Origin: a virus
IMG/VR virus record: IMGVR_UViG_3300043409_001619
Location: 1 to 38,343 of that record
Length of the DNA: 38,343 bases
Strand: one strand, 5' to 3'
A model generated the notes under the pieces. It did not search any database. It saw only the letters and a list, made by a program, of their open reading frames with translations, and was not told the DNA's origin. Position numbers and translations under genes: made by a program. This document shows positions 13,281-22,132 of this stretch, piece after piece. The first letter of the stretch is position 1, and each line of letters starts with the position of its first letter.

Positions 13281-14987
13281 ATGTCCTCCCCCCTCTGCCT
13301 CCTCTGCCTCAAGCCATTCGTTATACTCAAGCACCACACCGGCCCTAAGCAAAAGCGCTTCTGCACCGAGGCGTGCAACACAGCCTGGTGGAATGAACAG
13401 CCGCTACACCCTGTTATACCGCGGGTAGACGCCGCGCACCCCAGGGCTGTCGAGTTGCGCCTCAAGCGAACCCAGCTCGTAACCTTAGAGAAGGCTGACC
13501 CGTATACTTATGGATTCATCCCGGACCACTGGGAGATCGGCAACACCGAGTACGCACTCACCCAGGAGCTGTTGGTCTCCGGCGGCAACCGGGCTGGTAA
13601 AACGCTATGGGCAGCCCGGCGAGTGGTGCAGACGTTGTTAGAGAAAGAGAACGCTGCGGTACTGTGTTGTCATACAAGCCATGCTACTAGCGTAACAGTG
13701 CAACAACCCGCTATATATAACTACCTGCCTGTAGCGCTACGAGGCACTAAGAAAGGCAGGATCCATTATCTCAACTATAGTAGGAAGAATGGTTTCACCG
13801 ATGGCTCATTCATTCTTCCTAATGGCTCCCGGTGCGACTTCTTGAATTACACACAATCGGAGAACACTATCGAGGGGCGTGAGGCGGACATGATCTGGTG
13901 TGATGAGTTGGTGCCTCAGTCATGGGTTGAGACTCTTCGCTATAGGCTCATTACACGCCGCGGCAAGTTGCTGGTGACCCAGACGCCACTGGAGGGAGTT
14001 GCCTCGGTATATAAGGAATACACCGCCGGCTCTGCTATCACTCGGTTCGATGAGGCTGAGTTGCTGAAGGGCAAGCAGGCGCTGCCTACATGGCCTGTGG
14101 GTAAAGCAGCCAGGACGATGGTGCAGGCCCAGACCAATAGGCGGACGGTGTTCTTCTTTAGCGAGGACAACCCCTACAACCCGTTTGATGAAATGAAGCT
14201 GAAGCTAATCACGGCACCTATGGGGCAGATCCTTACCCGGGCCTATGGGTGGGCCAGCGACAACATTGGTAAGGCCTTCGCTAGGTTCAGAGTGGATATC
14301 CACTGCATCGAGCCCGAGGCAGTGCCTCCTGGGGGGACGCTGTACATGGTGTGCGACCCTGCCGGCGCCCGAAACTGGTTCTGTATGTGGATGCTGGTGT
14401 ACGAGTCAGGCCGGCGAATCGTGGTGCGGGAGTTCCCCGATTACGCCAACTACGGCGAATGGACGTTCCCATCAGAGAAACACGACGGTAAGGCAGGGCC
14501 GGCTCAGACACTGGATGCGGGTAGGTCAATCTCGGAGTATCGGACCATGTTCAGAACAATTGAGGCAGAGCTTGGCTATGGGGAGCCAGTGATGCGATTG
14601 ATCGACCCAAAGGCCGGCGGTAGCCCTGCACTATCGGAACAAGGGGGCACCACGCTTATTGACCTACTGGCGGAGTCCGACAACCCACTGGACGAGGGAA
14701 TGGCCTTTATACCGGCTCCTGGCGTGCCTGTGGACCAGCGGACGAGCGCTATCAACAGCCTGCTGTCCTACGATGCTACGCAGGCGCTCACCCCGTTGAA
14801 CGAGCCGGCTTTGTATGTGGTCAAGACGTGCAGCAACCTGATCTATGCTTTGAGCGAGCACACAGGCAGGGATGGGCAGAAGGGGGCATCCAAGGATCCT
14901 ATTGATTGCATCGGTATGCTTTTGGTCTCGGGCCTTGCTTACGTGGGCAATGGGGGCTTCAATTCCCGCGGCGGCGGTGGATACTAA
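13281..14987 (+). CDS. terL: Terminase large subunit
   Basis: A 568-residue packaging motor. The ATPase has Walker A SGGNRAGKT (100-108) and Walker B MIWCDE (204-209), followed by LLVTQTPLEG, the coupling motif. The nuclease half has TLYMVCDPAG, MRLIDPKAGG and KDPIDCIGMLLV with the expected spaced aspartates. The first 35 residues are an added zinc ribbon (C6, C9, C28, C32). The start follows CTACCCCT directly with no Shine-Dalgarno, which is unusual. It cuts concatemers and pumps DNA through the portal encoded next. Confidence 0.9.
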   Translation: MSSPLCLLCLKPFVILKHHTGPKQKRFCTEACNTAWWNEQPLHPVIPRVDAAHPRAVELRLKRTQLVTLEKADPYTYGFIPDHWEIGNTEYALTQELLVSGGNRAGKTLWAARRVVQTLLEKENAAVLCCHTSHATSVTVQQPAIYNYLPVALRGTKKGRIHYLNYSRKNGFTDGSFILPNGSRCDFLNYTQSENTIEGREADMIWCDELVPQSWVETLRYRLITRRGKLLVTQTPLEGVASVYKEYTAGSAITRFDEAELLKGKQALPTWPVGKAARTMVQAQTNRRTVFFFSEDNPYNPFDEMKLKLITAPMGQILTRAYGWASDNIGKAFARFRVDIHCIEPEAVPPGGTLYMVCDPAGARNWFCMWMLVYESGRRIVVREFPDYANYGEWTFPSEKHDGKAGPAQTLDAGRSISEYRTMFRTIEAELGYGEPVMRLIDPKAGGSPALSEQGGTTLIDLLAESDNPLDEGMAFIPAPGVPVDQRTSAINSLLSYDATQALTPLNEPALYVVKTCSNLIYALSEHTGRDGQKGASKDPIDCIGMLLVSGLAYVGNGGFNSRGGGGY

Positions 14988-14998
14988 TAGAAACGACT

Positions 14999-17086
14999 AT
15001 GCAAGGCGATTCATACAAGACGTCAGCGGATGTGATGGCCCGGGTTGGACCCGAGCCCAATGTGTCAGCTCTCACCGAGGAGTTGCGTCGTAGTGCAACC
15101 GACTTTGGTCAAACATCCCGCTCTGAGCGTGTTCAGAATACGAGGTTCTGCCAGTGGCCAGGACAAACCGATGACGGCAAGAAGTGGAATGACAGTGGCC
15201 GCAATAAGCCTGCGTTCCCTTGGGACGGTGCTAGTGACACTCGCATCCCGCTAGCCGATGAGGTCATCAACGGGATGGTGGATCTGTGCTCGACTGCTTT
15301 CTGGCGTTCAATGCTCCGGGTATCGCCCACCAACGTCAGCCAGCTTGATCAGGCTGTGACCGCCCACAACCTGATGGATTGGACCGTGAATGCGAAGATG
15401 TACAACGACCTGACCCGGGACGTTGAGTTGCTGTCGCAGTACCTGTGGACCTACGGCTGGGCAGGTGTGCATATCACCTGGCAGCAGGAGATGGGGCAGA
15501 AGGAACAGTACCTGACCATGGACCAGGTGATGGCACTGGCCGCCCAATCGCCCGAGGGCTCGGTCTTGGCTGACTTCCCTAGCCTCATTGCCAACCCCGA
15601 GGCCGATGACCAATCCGCGGAGTTGATCATGGCTGCCTTTCCCAACTTGAAAAAGCGCCGGGCACTAAAGGCTGTGCGCGAGTTGCGTGACGAGGGCGAG
15701 TGCGACTTCCCGGTGCCCACAATGGTCACCAACAAGCCGATGGTGGCAGCCCTGGCGCCATGGGATGAGCTGGCGTTTCCCCCGGAGACCACCGACATCC
15801 AGAGTGCCCGGGTGGTGTTCCGCCGCTACTACATGACCGAGGCCCAGTTGCTCAACAAGGTGAAGACCGACGACTGGGATGAGGAGTGGGCGCAGGAGGC
15901 CATCAATACGATGGGCCGGTTCTCAAACTACGCGGACTTTTCCTACACCAGCGGCCTGGCCAACAACTCGGTCATGGATCGCGAAAACTTGATCGAGATC
16001 GTGTACGCCTATCAGAAATCGATTGATGAAGACGGTGTTCCGGGAGTGTTCTACACGGTGTTCAGTCCCCAGGTAGGCGACAAGTGGGGCTACTTTGAGG
16101 CCTTGGACTACGGGCACGGGCAGTATCCGTTTGTCATCTGGCGCTCCGAGTTGATCCATCGGCAGATTTGCGAAAGCCGCGGTGTGCCCGAGGTGTGCAT
16201 GACCTGGCAGGAAGAAGTGAAGGCGCAGCGCGATAGCATCTTCGATTACACCAGCCTTGCCACACTGCCTCCCATCGAGGTGCCCAAGACCCGTGGTGGT
16301 AATTTGAAAATAGGGCCGGCCATCCAGATCCCGGTGCTACGCCGCGGCGAGATTGGGTTCCTACAACCGCCTGCCCGTGAGCCTGGAGTGGCCTTCCAGC
16401 TCATTGAAGCGGTAATGGCACAGACTGACCGCTACTTTGGGCGCCCAACGGAAAAGGTGGCTCCTGCTGTGACCCAGATGCGGCAGCAGCGCATCATCAA
16501 CAACTGGCTGCATGGCTGGACCGAGGCCTTCCGCCAGGTGCTGACGTTGACTCTGCAATATGTGGGGCCTGAAGAGATCCAGCGTGTGACCGCTTCGCAG
16601 ACTGCATTGCCTCAAGACATCCAAGACTTTGATGTGATGCTGAAGTTTGATGTCCGGGAGCTGTCGACCGACTTGGTCACCGAGAAACTGAAGGCTATCT
16701 CGACCTTGGTGTTGCCTCTGGACACTGCCGGCGTCATTGACCGGGCCAAGTTGATCTCTGTGGCGCTCCGAGCCATTGATCCGAACCTTGCAAGCGAGCT
16801 GGTGATGCAGCAGGGGCCTGCAAGCCAGAAAATGTTCAACGAAACCAACGATGAGTTGGCACTGATAAGCCTCGGTAACCCTCCGCAATTGCGCGAGAAC
16901 GACCCCACAGCAGCAATGCGGCTGCAATTCAGCCAGCAGGTGCTCCAGAGCAATCCGAAGTACCAGCAACAGCTCCAACAGGACCAGTTGTTCCAAGCTA
17001 ACCTGCAGAAATACATCGAGAATCTGCAGTTCAGCGTTCAACAACAGCAAAACGCTGTGACCGGTAGATTAGGAGTCCAACAATGA
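14999..17086 (+). CDS. Portal protein
   Basis: A 695-residue protein. ATG 14999 is chosen: it lies 11 bases after terL, while the frame upstream to 14906 only shadows terL. FPWDGASDTRIPLADEVINGMVDLC (about residues 75-100) is a pattern of portals of podovirus-like phages; the middle has the wing/stem region (YPFVIWRSELIHRQICESRGVPEVCMTWQEEVKAQRDSIFDY) and the C-terminus is Q-rich and coiled (FSQQVLQSNPKYQQQLQQDQLFQANLQKYIENLQ), as in barrel helices. It forms the dodecameric channel for DNA entry and exit. Confidence 0.85.
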   Translation: MQGDSYKTSADVMARVGPEPNVSALTEELRRSATDFGQTSRSERVQNTRFCQWPGQTDDGKKWNDSGRNKPAFPWDGASDTRIPLADEVINGMVDLCSTAFWRSMLRVSPTNVSQLDQAVTAHNLMDWTVNAKMYNDLTRDVELLSQYLWTYGWAGVHITWQQEMGQKEQYLTMDQVMALAAQSPEGSVLADFPSLIANPEADDQSAELIMAAFPNLKKRRALKAVRELRDEGECDFPVPTMVTNKPMVAALAPWDELAFPPETTDIQSARVVFRRYYMTEAQLLNKVKTDDWDEEWAQEAINTMGRFSNYADFSYTSGLANNSVMDRENLIEIVYAYQKSIDEDGVPGVFYTVFSPQVGDKWGYFEALDYGHGQYPFVIWRSELIHRQICESRGVPEVCMTWQEEVKAQRDSIFDYTSLATLPPIEVPKTRGGNLKIGPAIQIPVLRRGEIGFLQPPAREPGVAFQLIEAVMAQTDRYFGRPTEKVAPAVTQMRQQRIINNWLHGWTEAFRQVLTLTLQYVGPEEIQRVTASQTALPQDIQDFDVMLKFDVRELSTDLVTEKLKAISTLVLPLDTAGVIDRAKLISVALRAIDPNLASELVMQQGPASQKMFNETNDELALISLGNPPQLRENDPTAAMRLQFSQQVLQSNPKYQQQLQQDQLFQANLQKYIENLQFSVQQQQNAVTGRLGVQQ

Positions 17087-17328
17087 GACTTTCAGACGCT
17101 AAAATCCAAGAGGCCTTCGTTTCAGCGGGGGACAATTCACCGCTAATGGCTGCGTTGCTTCAAATGCTGTCGGACATGATTGAGTCCGAGGTGTTGAGTT
17201 GCGTGCAGTCTGACCTTACAGACTCAAGCAGAGCCTATAACTGTGGAAGAGCTGCTTCACTCAAGGATTTATCGAGCTACATTGACAATTTGAGGTCAGC
17301 TAATGGTTTGACGGATCAATCCAACTAG
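17083..17328 (+). CDS. Small conserved protein between portal and scaffold
   Basis: An 81-residue helical protein starting at ATG 17083 in an ATGA overlap with the portal. The pattern LMAALLQMLSDMIESEVLSCVQ....DSSRAYNCGRAASLKDLSSYIDNL looks like small proteins often encoded between portal and scaffold in similar phages (R.h..GRA.sL.d...L). Function unknown; no DNA-binding or membrane motif. The following 79 bases hold no clear promoter. Confidence 0.65.
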   Translation: MRLSDAKIQEAFVSAGDNSPLMAALLQMLSDMIESEVLSCVQSDLTDSSRAYNCGRAASLKDLSSYIDNLRSANGLTDQSN

Positions 17329-17407
17329 TACCTCTTAACCACAACGGTTTCTTGGTTGACCTTAATAACCATGGCGCACAATACCCAGCTTGCAGGGTCT
17401 AAACAGC

Positions 17408-18421
17408 ATGGATTCAATCAATACTAAGCAGGAAGCGACACCTGGAGAAAACACGGTACGATCCCAACTGCCGAACCCAATCAACTTCGATGAGGGGGCG
17501 CTGGCAAAGCTACTGAAGACACGATTCAGTGGGGAGGAAGAAACGCCAAAGCAGCAAATTGAGGAAAACACAGAGCCCGAGTCCGCGGATGCGGAGTCTC
17601 AGGCCGAGGAAGCGGATCCTACCGCTGAACAAGAGGATAATCAGGCCGAGTCGCCTGAGGATGTTCTTTCTGATAATAAGACCGAAGACCAAGCTGAAGA
17701 GGAACCGTCTGGCTACCGTAAGCGCATCGACAAGCTGACCCGACAAAAACGGGAGGCTTTAGAAAAAGCCGATGCATTAGAGCGGGAGCTGAACGAGACC
17801 AAAACTAAGCTGGAGCAAAATCAGTCGGATAGGCCGGTGCCGGTGGTGAATCAAACCGATCCGTTTGCAGATGTATGGGATGCGAAGAAACTCGATGACG
17901 AGTGGAACAAGGCCCGAGATCTCAAGCGCTGGTGCGAGGATAACATTGACGGCTGCGAAATAGGTGACAAGGAATACAGCTCAAGCGAGATCAAGCAGAT
18001 CAAGCGGCGTGTAGAAGACGCACTGGATATGCACATCCCGTCGAGAGCCCGGTTCCTGAACAACTACAAGCAGATCCAGCCTATCGCAGAGCAGATCTAT
18101 CCTTTCTGGAAGGATCGAAAAAGCGCTCAGTACACCGAGGCGCAAGCAGTGTTGCGGCAATTGCCACAACTCTCTGCGTTACCGGAGCACCAGGTGCTTG
18201 TTGGAGATTTCCTAGAAGGAAGAAGGTTGCGAATGGAACGTGAAACAAAAGGTAAAACTCAAGTCCGTGTTCCTGCAAAAGCTCCAAACCAGCCAGGAAA
18301 GCCTACTGCTGCTCCTGTGAAAAAGGATGCAGCCAAAGCCAACCTGCAGTTTGCTAAGTCCCGGTTTGAAAAAACAGGAGGTACGTCTGAACTGGCTCAA
18401 GTATTGAAAAGGATTCTCTAA
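17408..18421 (+). CDS. Capsid scaffolding protein
   Basis: A 337-residue protein; ATG 17408 is chosen over TTG 17390. Residues 40-105 are extremely acidic (E/D/Q/A-rich), followed by a coiled coil (YRKRIDKLTRQKREALEKADALERELNETKTKLEQ), a folded-looking middle, and a short basic C-terminal helix (NLQFAKSRFEKTGGTSELAQVLKRIL). This acidic/coil/basic-tail plan, directly before the capsid gene, is that of scaffolding proteins whose basic end binds the capsid protein. No protease gene is visible, so the scaffold may leave intact. Confidence 0.8.
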   Translation: MDSINTKQEATPGENTVRSQLPNPINFDEGALAKLLKTRFSGEEETPKQQIEENTEPESADAESQAEEADPTAEQEDNQAESPEDVLSDNKTEDQAEEEPSGYRKRIDKLTRQKREALEKADALERELNETKTKLEQNQSDRPVPVVNQTDPFADVWDAKKLDDEWNKARDLKRWCEDNIDGCEIGDKEYSSSEIKQIKRRVEDALDMHIPSRARFLNNYKQIQPIAEQIYPFWKDRKSAQYTEAQAVLRQLPQLSALPEHQVLVGDFLEGRRLRMERETKGKTQVRVPAKAPNQPGKPTAAPVKKDAAKANLQFAKSRFEKTGGTSELAQVLKRIL

Positions 18422-18424
18422 TTT

Positions 18425-19492
18425 ATGCCACTGCTGCAACCCAACCAGGGCGGATCTGTTCCGCTCGCTTCCACCTCCGCCGCTCGTGAAGATCTGGCGG
18501 ACTACATTGCCATTGTCGATGCGAAATCGACCCCGTTTGTTTCGATGTCTCCGAAAGGAAAAGACATCGGAAATATGCAATTTTCTTGGCTTGTAGATAA
18601 TTATGGCTCCCCGGTTCTTGCTGGTGTTATTGACGGCACCGATGTGACCGTTGCAAGCGCCTCTAACCCGGTTGTTGCTCGTACTCGCCTGAACAACTAC
18701 GCACAGGCTTTCCGCCGAGATCTGCGTGTCGGCTTTATCGCTGAGACCCAGGACGTCGCTGGTGTGACCGATGAGTTGGCCAACGGTATTGCTAAGAAGC
18801 TCGTTGAGATTAAGCGCGACATGGAGTCGACCTTCATGTGTACCAACCAGGCTGCTCAGGCTGACAGCGGGTCCGTGCCATACCTGACCGGTTCCCTTGG
18901 CAACTGGCTCTTGGCAGACAGCGCTTCAAACATTGGCGCGGTTGCTTCCGGTTCAGTTTATAAGCCGGCCTCCGCTGCTATTGATACAACTGCTAGCGCT
19001 TCGTTCACTGAGGTCACTGTTCAGAACGTGCTGACTGCTATCTACGGCAATACCGGCACCTTCCGCGACTACGACTGTATCTTGGGTTCCACGCTCAAGC
19101 GTGCGTTCACCAACCTCACTGCTGGTGGCGGTGCTGTTATCAACGGCGCTGGAACCGCCAACACCTACACACAAACCGCTGTCCGTACCTTTAACCAGGA
19201 TCTAGGTGCTGATACTTTTAAGGCGTCAATCGATATTTTCGAAGGCGACTTCGGACGGCTTGTGCTACATCCTTCAACGTTTTTGGGAGGTAAGACTAGT
19301 ACTGCGTTAACCGCTCAAGCATTCAAGGGCTACGTGATCCCGATGGACATGGTCGAGGTGCGTTATGCCAAGTTGCCTCAGGTGAAGCAGTTGCCCGACG
19401 CTGGTGGTGGTCCTGCTCGTTTGGTTGAAGCCATTGCTGGTCTGGTTTGTAAGAACCCGTCTGGCTTTGGTATGTTCAACGGCGCTAGCTAA
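18425..19492 (+). CDS. Major capsid protein, SU10-like HK97 fold
   Basis: A 355-residue protein starting at ATG 18425, three bases after the scaffold. The N-terminal block (LADYIAIVDAKSTPFVSMSPKGKDIGNMQFSWLVDNY, NYAQAFRRDLRVGFIAETQDVAGVTDELANGIAKKLVEIKRDMEST) is the pattern of the SU10-type capsid family (PF17236-like). The later segment GDFGRLVLHPSTF...VIPMDMVEVRYAKLP fits its P-domain and A-domain strands. The ribosome site is weak (AAGGA 11 bases upstream), odd for the most abundant virion protein. A strong terminator follows. Confidence 0.88.
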   Translation: MPLLQPNQGGSVPLASTSAAREDLADYIAIVDAKSTPFVSMSPKGKDIGNMQFSWLVDNYGSPVLAGVIDGTDVTVASASNPVVARTRLNNYAQAFRRDLRVGFIAETQDVAGVTDELANGIAKKLVEIKRDMESTFMCTNQAAQADSGSVPYLTGSLGNWLLADSASNIGAVASGSVYKPASAAIDTTASASFTEVTVQNVLTAIYGNTGTFRDYDCILGSTLKRAFTNLTAGGGAVINGAGTANTYTQTAVRTFNQDLGADTFKASIDIFEGDFGRLVLHPSTFLGGKTSTALTAQAFKGYVIPMDMVEVRYAKLPQVKQLPDAGGGPARLVEAIAGLVCKNPSGFGMFNGAS

Positions 19493-19508
19493 TCTTTGGT
19501 TGCAAATT

Positions 19509-19550
19509 GGGGGAGGCTACTGGAAATTTCCGGGGGCCTCCCTTCTTCTT
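19509..19550 (+). terminator. Rho-independent terminator after the major capsid gene
   Basis: GGGAGGC (19511-19517) pairs with GCCTCCC (19536-19542), and inside the loop GGAAATTTCC (19522-19531) is itself a palindrome that extends the structure. TTCTTCTTT follows. It sits 17 bases after the capsid stop, so it could lower expression of the downstream genes relative to capsid. Confidence 0.75.
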
Positions 19551-19554
19551 TAGA

Positions 19555-19932
19555 ATGAAACAGAACGCATCTTCAGTCATCGCAAACGCTCTGGACGATC
19601 TTCCCGGAGAACTCCGAATTGCAGTCATTAAAGAGTTCCAAAGAGGCATCCAGAAGGACTGGGTGCAGGCTGGAATAGACCAGAAGCGCATCGCCAAGGA
19701 TTCCCAACGAGACATCCGGTCTGTTGATGGTATTGGACGCTTGCGGATGCGTATTGACCCAACCCTCTACCACGCCTGGGGCACTCGCCTTGGGTACGAT
19801 TGCTGGAGGGACGGCCAATTCCTCCGAGAGGTCGAGCGCGACAATCCCGAGGTGCGTGTAAAATCGGGAGGTACTCGCTTGCAAGTTGGGTTTGAAGGAG
19901 CCAAAAGAAGCAGTCAGAAATTTACCTTATGA
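19555..19932 (+). CDS. Conserved phage head-region protein
   Basis: A 125-residue protein; ATG 19555 is chosen because the longer frame from 19507 runs through the terminator. The conserved-looking core is DGIGRLRMRIDPTLYHAWGTRLGYDCWRDGQFLREVERDNPEVRVKS, a pattern that recurs in proteins encoded after the capsid gene of similar phages. N-terminal helices (SSVIANALDDLPGELRIAVIKEF). Possibly a head completion or virion protein; no direct evidence. Confidence 0.65.
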   Translation: MKQNASSVIANALDDLPGELRIAVIKEFQRGIQKDWVQAGIDQKRIAKDSQRDIRSVDGIGRLRMRIDPTLYHAWGTRLGYDCWRDGQFLREVERDNPEVRVKSGGTRLQVGFEGAKRSSQKFTL

Positions 19933-20183
19933 ATGTCGGATCTAATCGTCAGCTCGCCGGCGAATACGGTGGCCGGTACATCTCTAGTGCGTCTGGCACT
20001 GTGACCGGTAATTTCCAGTCCATCCACGCGCTTGAGATCACCATCCTCGGCGCTACCGTGTCCAACATCACTAACTTCCCGGCTGGAGTGACGCTACAGG
20101 CCGGTGATGAGATCGCTGGTGTGTGGACCTCCGTCACCGTGAGCGCAGGCGCGGTCATCGCCTACAACCGCAAGTACGGCTAA
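19929..20183 (+). CDS. Small capsid-associated / decoration-like protein
   Basis: An 84-residue beta-rich protein from ATG 19929 (ATGA overlap). ASGTVTGNFQSIHALEITILGATVSNITNF....GDEIAGVWTSVTVSAGAVIAYN follows a pattern of small phage proteins (GevTGkF..i..l..a.v......aG..I.G..tsi.v.sG.viAY) encoded near capsid genes and suspected of decorating the head. Role is inferred from position and pattern. Confidence 0.6.
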   Translation: MNVGSNRQLAGEYGGRYISSASGTVTGNFQSIHALEITILGATVSNITNFPAGVTLQAGDEIAGVWTSVTVSAGAVIAYNRKYG

Positions 20184-20422
20184 TGGCACGCCTTGGACTA
20201 GGACTAGGACTCGGAGGTCATCATCGCCTTGGCGCTGGTGGCATTCCGCCTGATCCTCCCATCGAACGGCGCGACATCCTTTGCGAGTCCGGCGAATACC
20301 TGGTGCAAGAAGACGGCGGTCACCTCGTCATCACTTTCGGAACATTCGATTCTCTCCTGGCTGAAACCGGAGACTTCCTAGTACAGGAAGACGGCGGTAA
20401 ACTCGTCCTAGCAATTTACTAA
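20183..20422 (+). CDS. Small glycine-rich protein with repeated LVQEDGG motif
   Basis: A 79-residue protein starting at ATG 20183 (TAATG overlap); the upstream part of the longer frame is a shadow. The N-terminus is glycine/leucine-rich ([20 protein letters not shown]); the rest has two tandem units, [15 protein letters not shown] and [15 protein letters not shown], a phage repeat that likely forms short beta-hairpins. No function known; probably a virion component. Confidence 0.6.
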   Translation: MARLGLGLGLGGHHRLGAGGIPPDPPIERRDILCESGEYLVQEDGGHLVITFGTFDSLLAETGDFLVQEDGGKLVLAIY

Positions 20423-20423
20423 T

Positions 20424-21236
20424 ATGGCAGACCTTAAGATTTCACAATTACCAGTATTCACGTCAGCAGTGCCAGCAGTCGATGCGTTTGCTGTGGTTTC
20501 GGGAGGAACCACCAAACAAATCACCACCAACCAGGTTTTAGGCTCCGGCGGCACCGCCACCCTCGCCTCCGCCACCATCACCGGCGCACTGACTATCGGT
20601 GGAGCAACAAGCTTCCCTGCTTCCGTAATCAATACATCTGGCGGTAATCCGGTTTTTACTCCGACTGCTGCAACCCTTTTCTTGTATAGTGGTTCCAGCT
20701 TTCTTTCGATTCGAAATCAAGCAAACACGCAGGAGATTTTCAATCTGACTCCTGCTGGTGTCTACACTTTCGGCGACGGCTCAGGCAGCACTCGAATGAC
20801 CCTGAACGCTACGGGGTTGGGGATTGGTGTTTCTCCCGGCAGACCTTTACAAATCAAAAAAGATGGCGTTGATAGCGGTGCTGGATGGTATACTATAGCA
20901 AGATTTCTAAACACAGCGGAAACTAAGGGTGTTGACATTGGATACAACAACACCAGCAACTTAGCAGCAATAGCAGCTTACTCTGGCGGCGTTTCATCTG
21001 GGTTTGAGTTTTGGGCTTATAACGCCGTTTGGTATAAGCCGATGACGATTGATGCGAGTGGGAATTTACTGGTGGGGGTTGCCGCTGCTGGAACCTCTGC
21101 CGCTAAGGTACTCGGTCTTGCAAACGCTACCGCTCCAAGCACTTCTCCCGCTGGCATGGGGCAACTCTACGTCGAATCCGGTGCGCTGAAGTTCCGTGGA
21201 AGCTCTGGCACCATCACCACAATCGCGGCAGCCTAA
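20424..21236 (+). CDS. Tail fibre or head fibre protein
   Basis: A 270-residue protein starting at ATG 20424. The N-terminus [32 protein letters not shown] is a common phage fibre beginning, followed by a G/T/A/S-rich shaft ([24 protein letters not shown]) and repeated beta segments ending with [24 protein letters not shown]. No catalytic motif. It is a trimeric-fibre-like protein; attachment to head or tail is not clear. Confidence 0.7.
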   Translation: MADLKISQLPVFTSAVPAVDAFAVVSGGTTKQITTNQVLGSGGTATLASATITGALTIGGATSFPASVINTSGGNPVFTPTAATLFLYSGSSFLSIRNQANTQEIFNLTPAGVYTFGDGSGSTRMTLNATGLGIGVSPGRPLQIKKDGVDSGAGWYTIARFLNTAETKGVDIGYNNTSNLAAIAAYSGGVSSGFEFWAYNAVWYKPMTIDASGNLLVGVAAAGTSAAKVLGLANATAPSTSPAGMGQLYVESGALKFRGSSGTITTIAAA

Positions 21237-21247
21237 TTTAAACCACC

Positions 21248-21610
21248 ATGATTACCCTGTCTTGGATCATCGAACGCCTGTTGGTAAAACCGACCGAAGG
21301 CTCCCTTACCGATGTCGTCATCACCGCCGATTGGCGTTGCAACGGCACTCAGGATCAATACAGCGGCACCTGCTACGGCTCCTGCTCGTTCCAGCCGCCG
21401 TCTGGTGAGTTCACTCCTTACGAAGATTTGACGCTGCAACAGGTCTTGAACTGGTGCTACCAGAACGGAGTCGATCAAGCGGCTGTCGAAGCCAACGTGA
21501 CGCAGCAGATCAACGACCAGATCGATCCTCCGGTGATTGCTCCGCCGTTGCCGTGGGCGGCGGTTGTGGTTGCCGAGCCTGTGGTGGTTGCCGATACTTC
21601 CGCCGCATGA
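21248..21610 (+). CDS. Small phage protein, DUF7936-like
   Basis: A 120-residue protein starting at ATG 21248. SWIIERLLVKPTEGSLTDVVITADWRCNGTQDQYSGTCYGSCSF fits the pattern of a small phage virion-region protein (SW.i..L...p..g.....i..W......g....s.YG...), which I associate with DUF7936 with moderate certainty. The C-terminus is P/A/V-rich (DPPVIAPPLPWAAVVVAEPVVVADTSAA). Function unknown. Confidence 0.6.
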   Translation: MITLSWIIERLLVKPTEGSLTDVVITADWRCNGTQDQYSGTCYGSCSFQPPSGEFTPYEDLTLQQVLNWCYQNGVDQAAVEANVTQQINDQIDPPVIAPPLPWAAVVVAEPVVVADTSAA

Positions 21611-21765
21611 TCAAGATTGAACTCACAATCGAACAGGTTCAAAACCTCCATCAGTTGCTCGTAATTGGTATGAAGGCCGGCGACGTGAACAATATGCGCG
21701 TGGGTCTACCTCTCGTGGACGCCATTGAAGCCGCAGCCAAAGCCTCTCAACCCAAGCCCGAGTAA
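21607..21765 (+). CDS. Small hypothetical protein
   Basis: A 52-residue protein from ATG 21607 (ATGA overlap) to TAA 21765 (TAATG overlap). IKIELTIEQVQNLHQLLVIGMKAGDVNNMRVGLPLVDAIEAAAK is two helices after a strand, a pattern common in phage genomes before lysis genes. Function unknown. Longer upstream frame is a shadow. Confidence 0.6.
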   Translation: MIKIELTIEQVQNLHQLLVIGMKAGDVNNMRVGLPLVDAIEAAAKASQPKPE

Positions 21766-21935
21766 TGGAACCAACGAACAGCAGCACCAGCCCTGGACTC
21801 AGCCTAGCAGCAGCGGCAGGTGCCACCGCTGTTTCGTTTATTCCAGTGCTGACTGACTGGGTTCGCCTTATCACCGCGCTGATAGGCTTACTTTGTGCCT
21901 GTTACGCCGCATATCGCTTATTTAAATCCAAATGA
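21765..21935 (+). CDS. Holin-like small membrane protein
   Basis: A 56-residue protein from ATG 21765 to TGA 21935. Two hydrophobic blocks (LSLAAAAGATAVSFIPVL and LITALIGLLCACYAAYRLF) with a short turn (TDWVR) and a basic end (RLFKSK), a small holin-like plan. Overlaps at both ends support it as real. It and the next gene form a candidate holin pair; their order and location before the lipoprotein gene fit a lysis cluster. Confidence 0.6.
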   Translation: MEPTNSSTSPGLSLAAAAGATAVSFIPVLTDWVRLITALIGLLCACYAAYRLFKSK

Positions 21936-22132
21936 AAAACACGAAAACAACTCTCGCTGGTGTAGGTGCCATACTCGTCGCTGTTGGTGGGGCCTTGAAG
22001 GCCCTGTTCGATGGTGACCCGACAACCAACCTTGATCTGACTACGACCATTGCAGCGGTCACCGCTGGTATTGGTTTGATCTGGGCTAAGGATGCCAACG
22101 AGAAGCCTCTGGTCATCGAAACTAAGTCGTGA
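21932..22132 (+). CDS. Holin-like membrane protein
   Basis: A 66-residue protein starting at ATG 21932 (ATGA). Two membrane segments (TLAGVGAILVAVGGALKALF and TTTIAAVTAGIGLIWA) flank DGDPTTNLD, with a charged end (KDANEKPLVIETKS). I recognise this KTTLAGVGAI/GIGLIWAKDAN pattern from small phage proteins near lysis genes. Probable holin or antiholin; there is no experimental basis. Confidence 0.6.
   Translation: MKNTKTTLAGVGAILVAVGGALKALFDGDPTTNLDLTTTIAAVTAGIGLIWAKDANEKPLVIETKS

Noticed and set aside
16361-17050. 229-codon minus-strand ORF over the portal gene
   Set aside because: Antisense of Q-rich portal helices gives L/V-rich sequence; no motif or start signal.
17356-17383. TTGACC followed by an AT-containing hexamer, possible sigma-70 promoter before the scaffold
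   Set aside because: At 16-18 base spacing the -10 hexamer matches at only about two of six positions.
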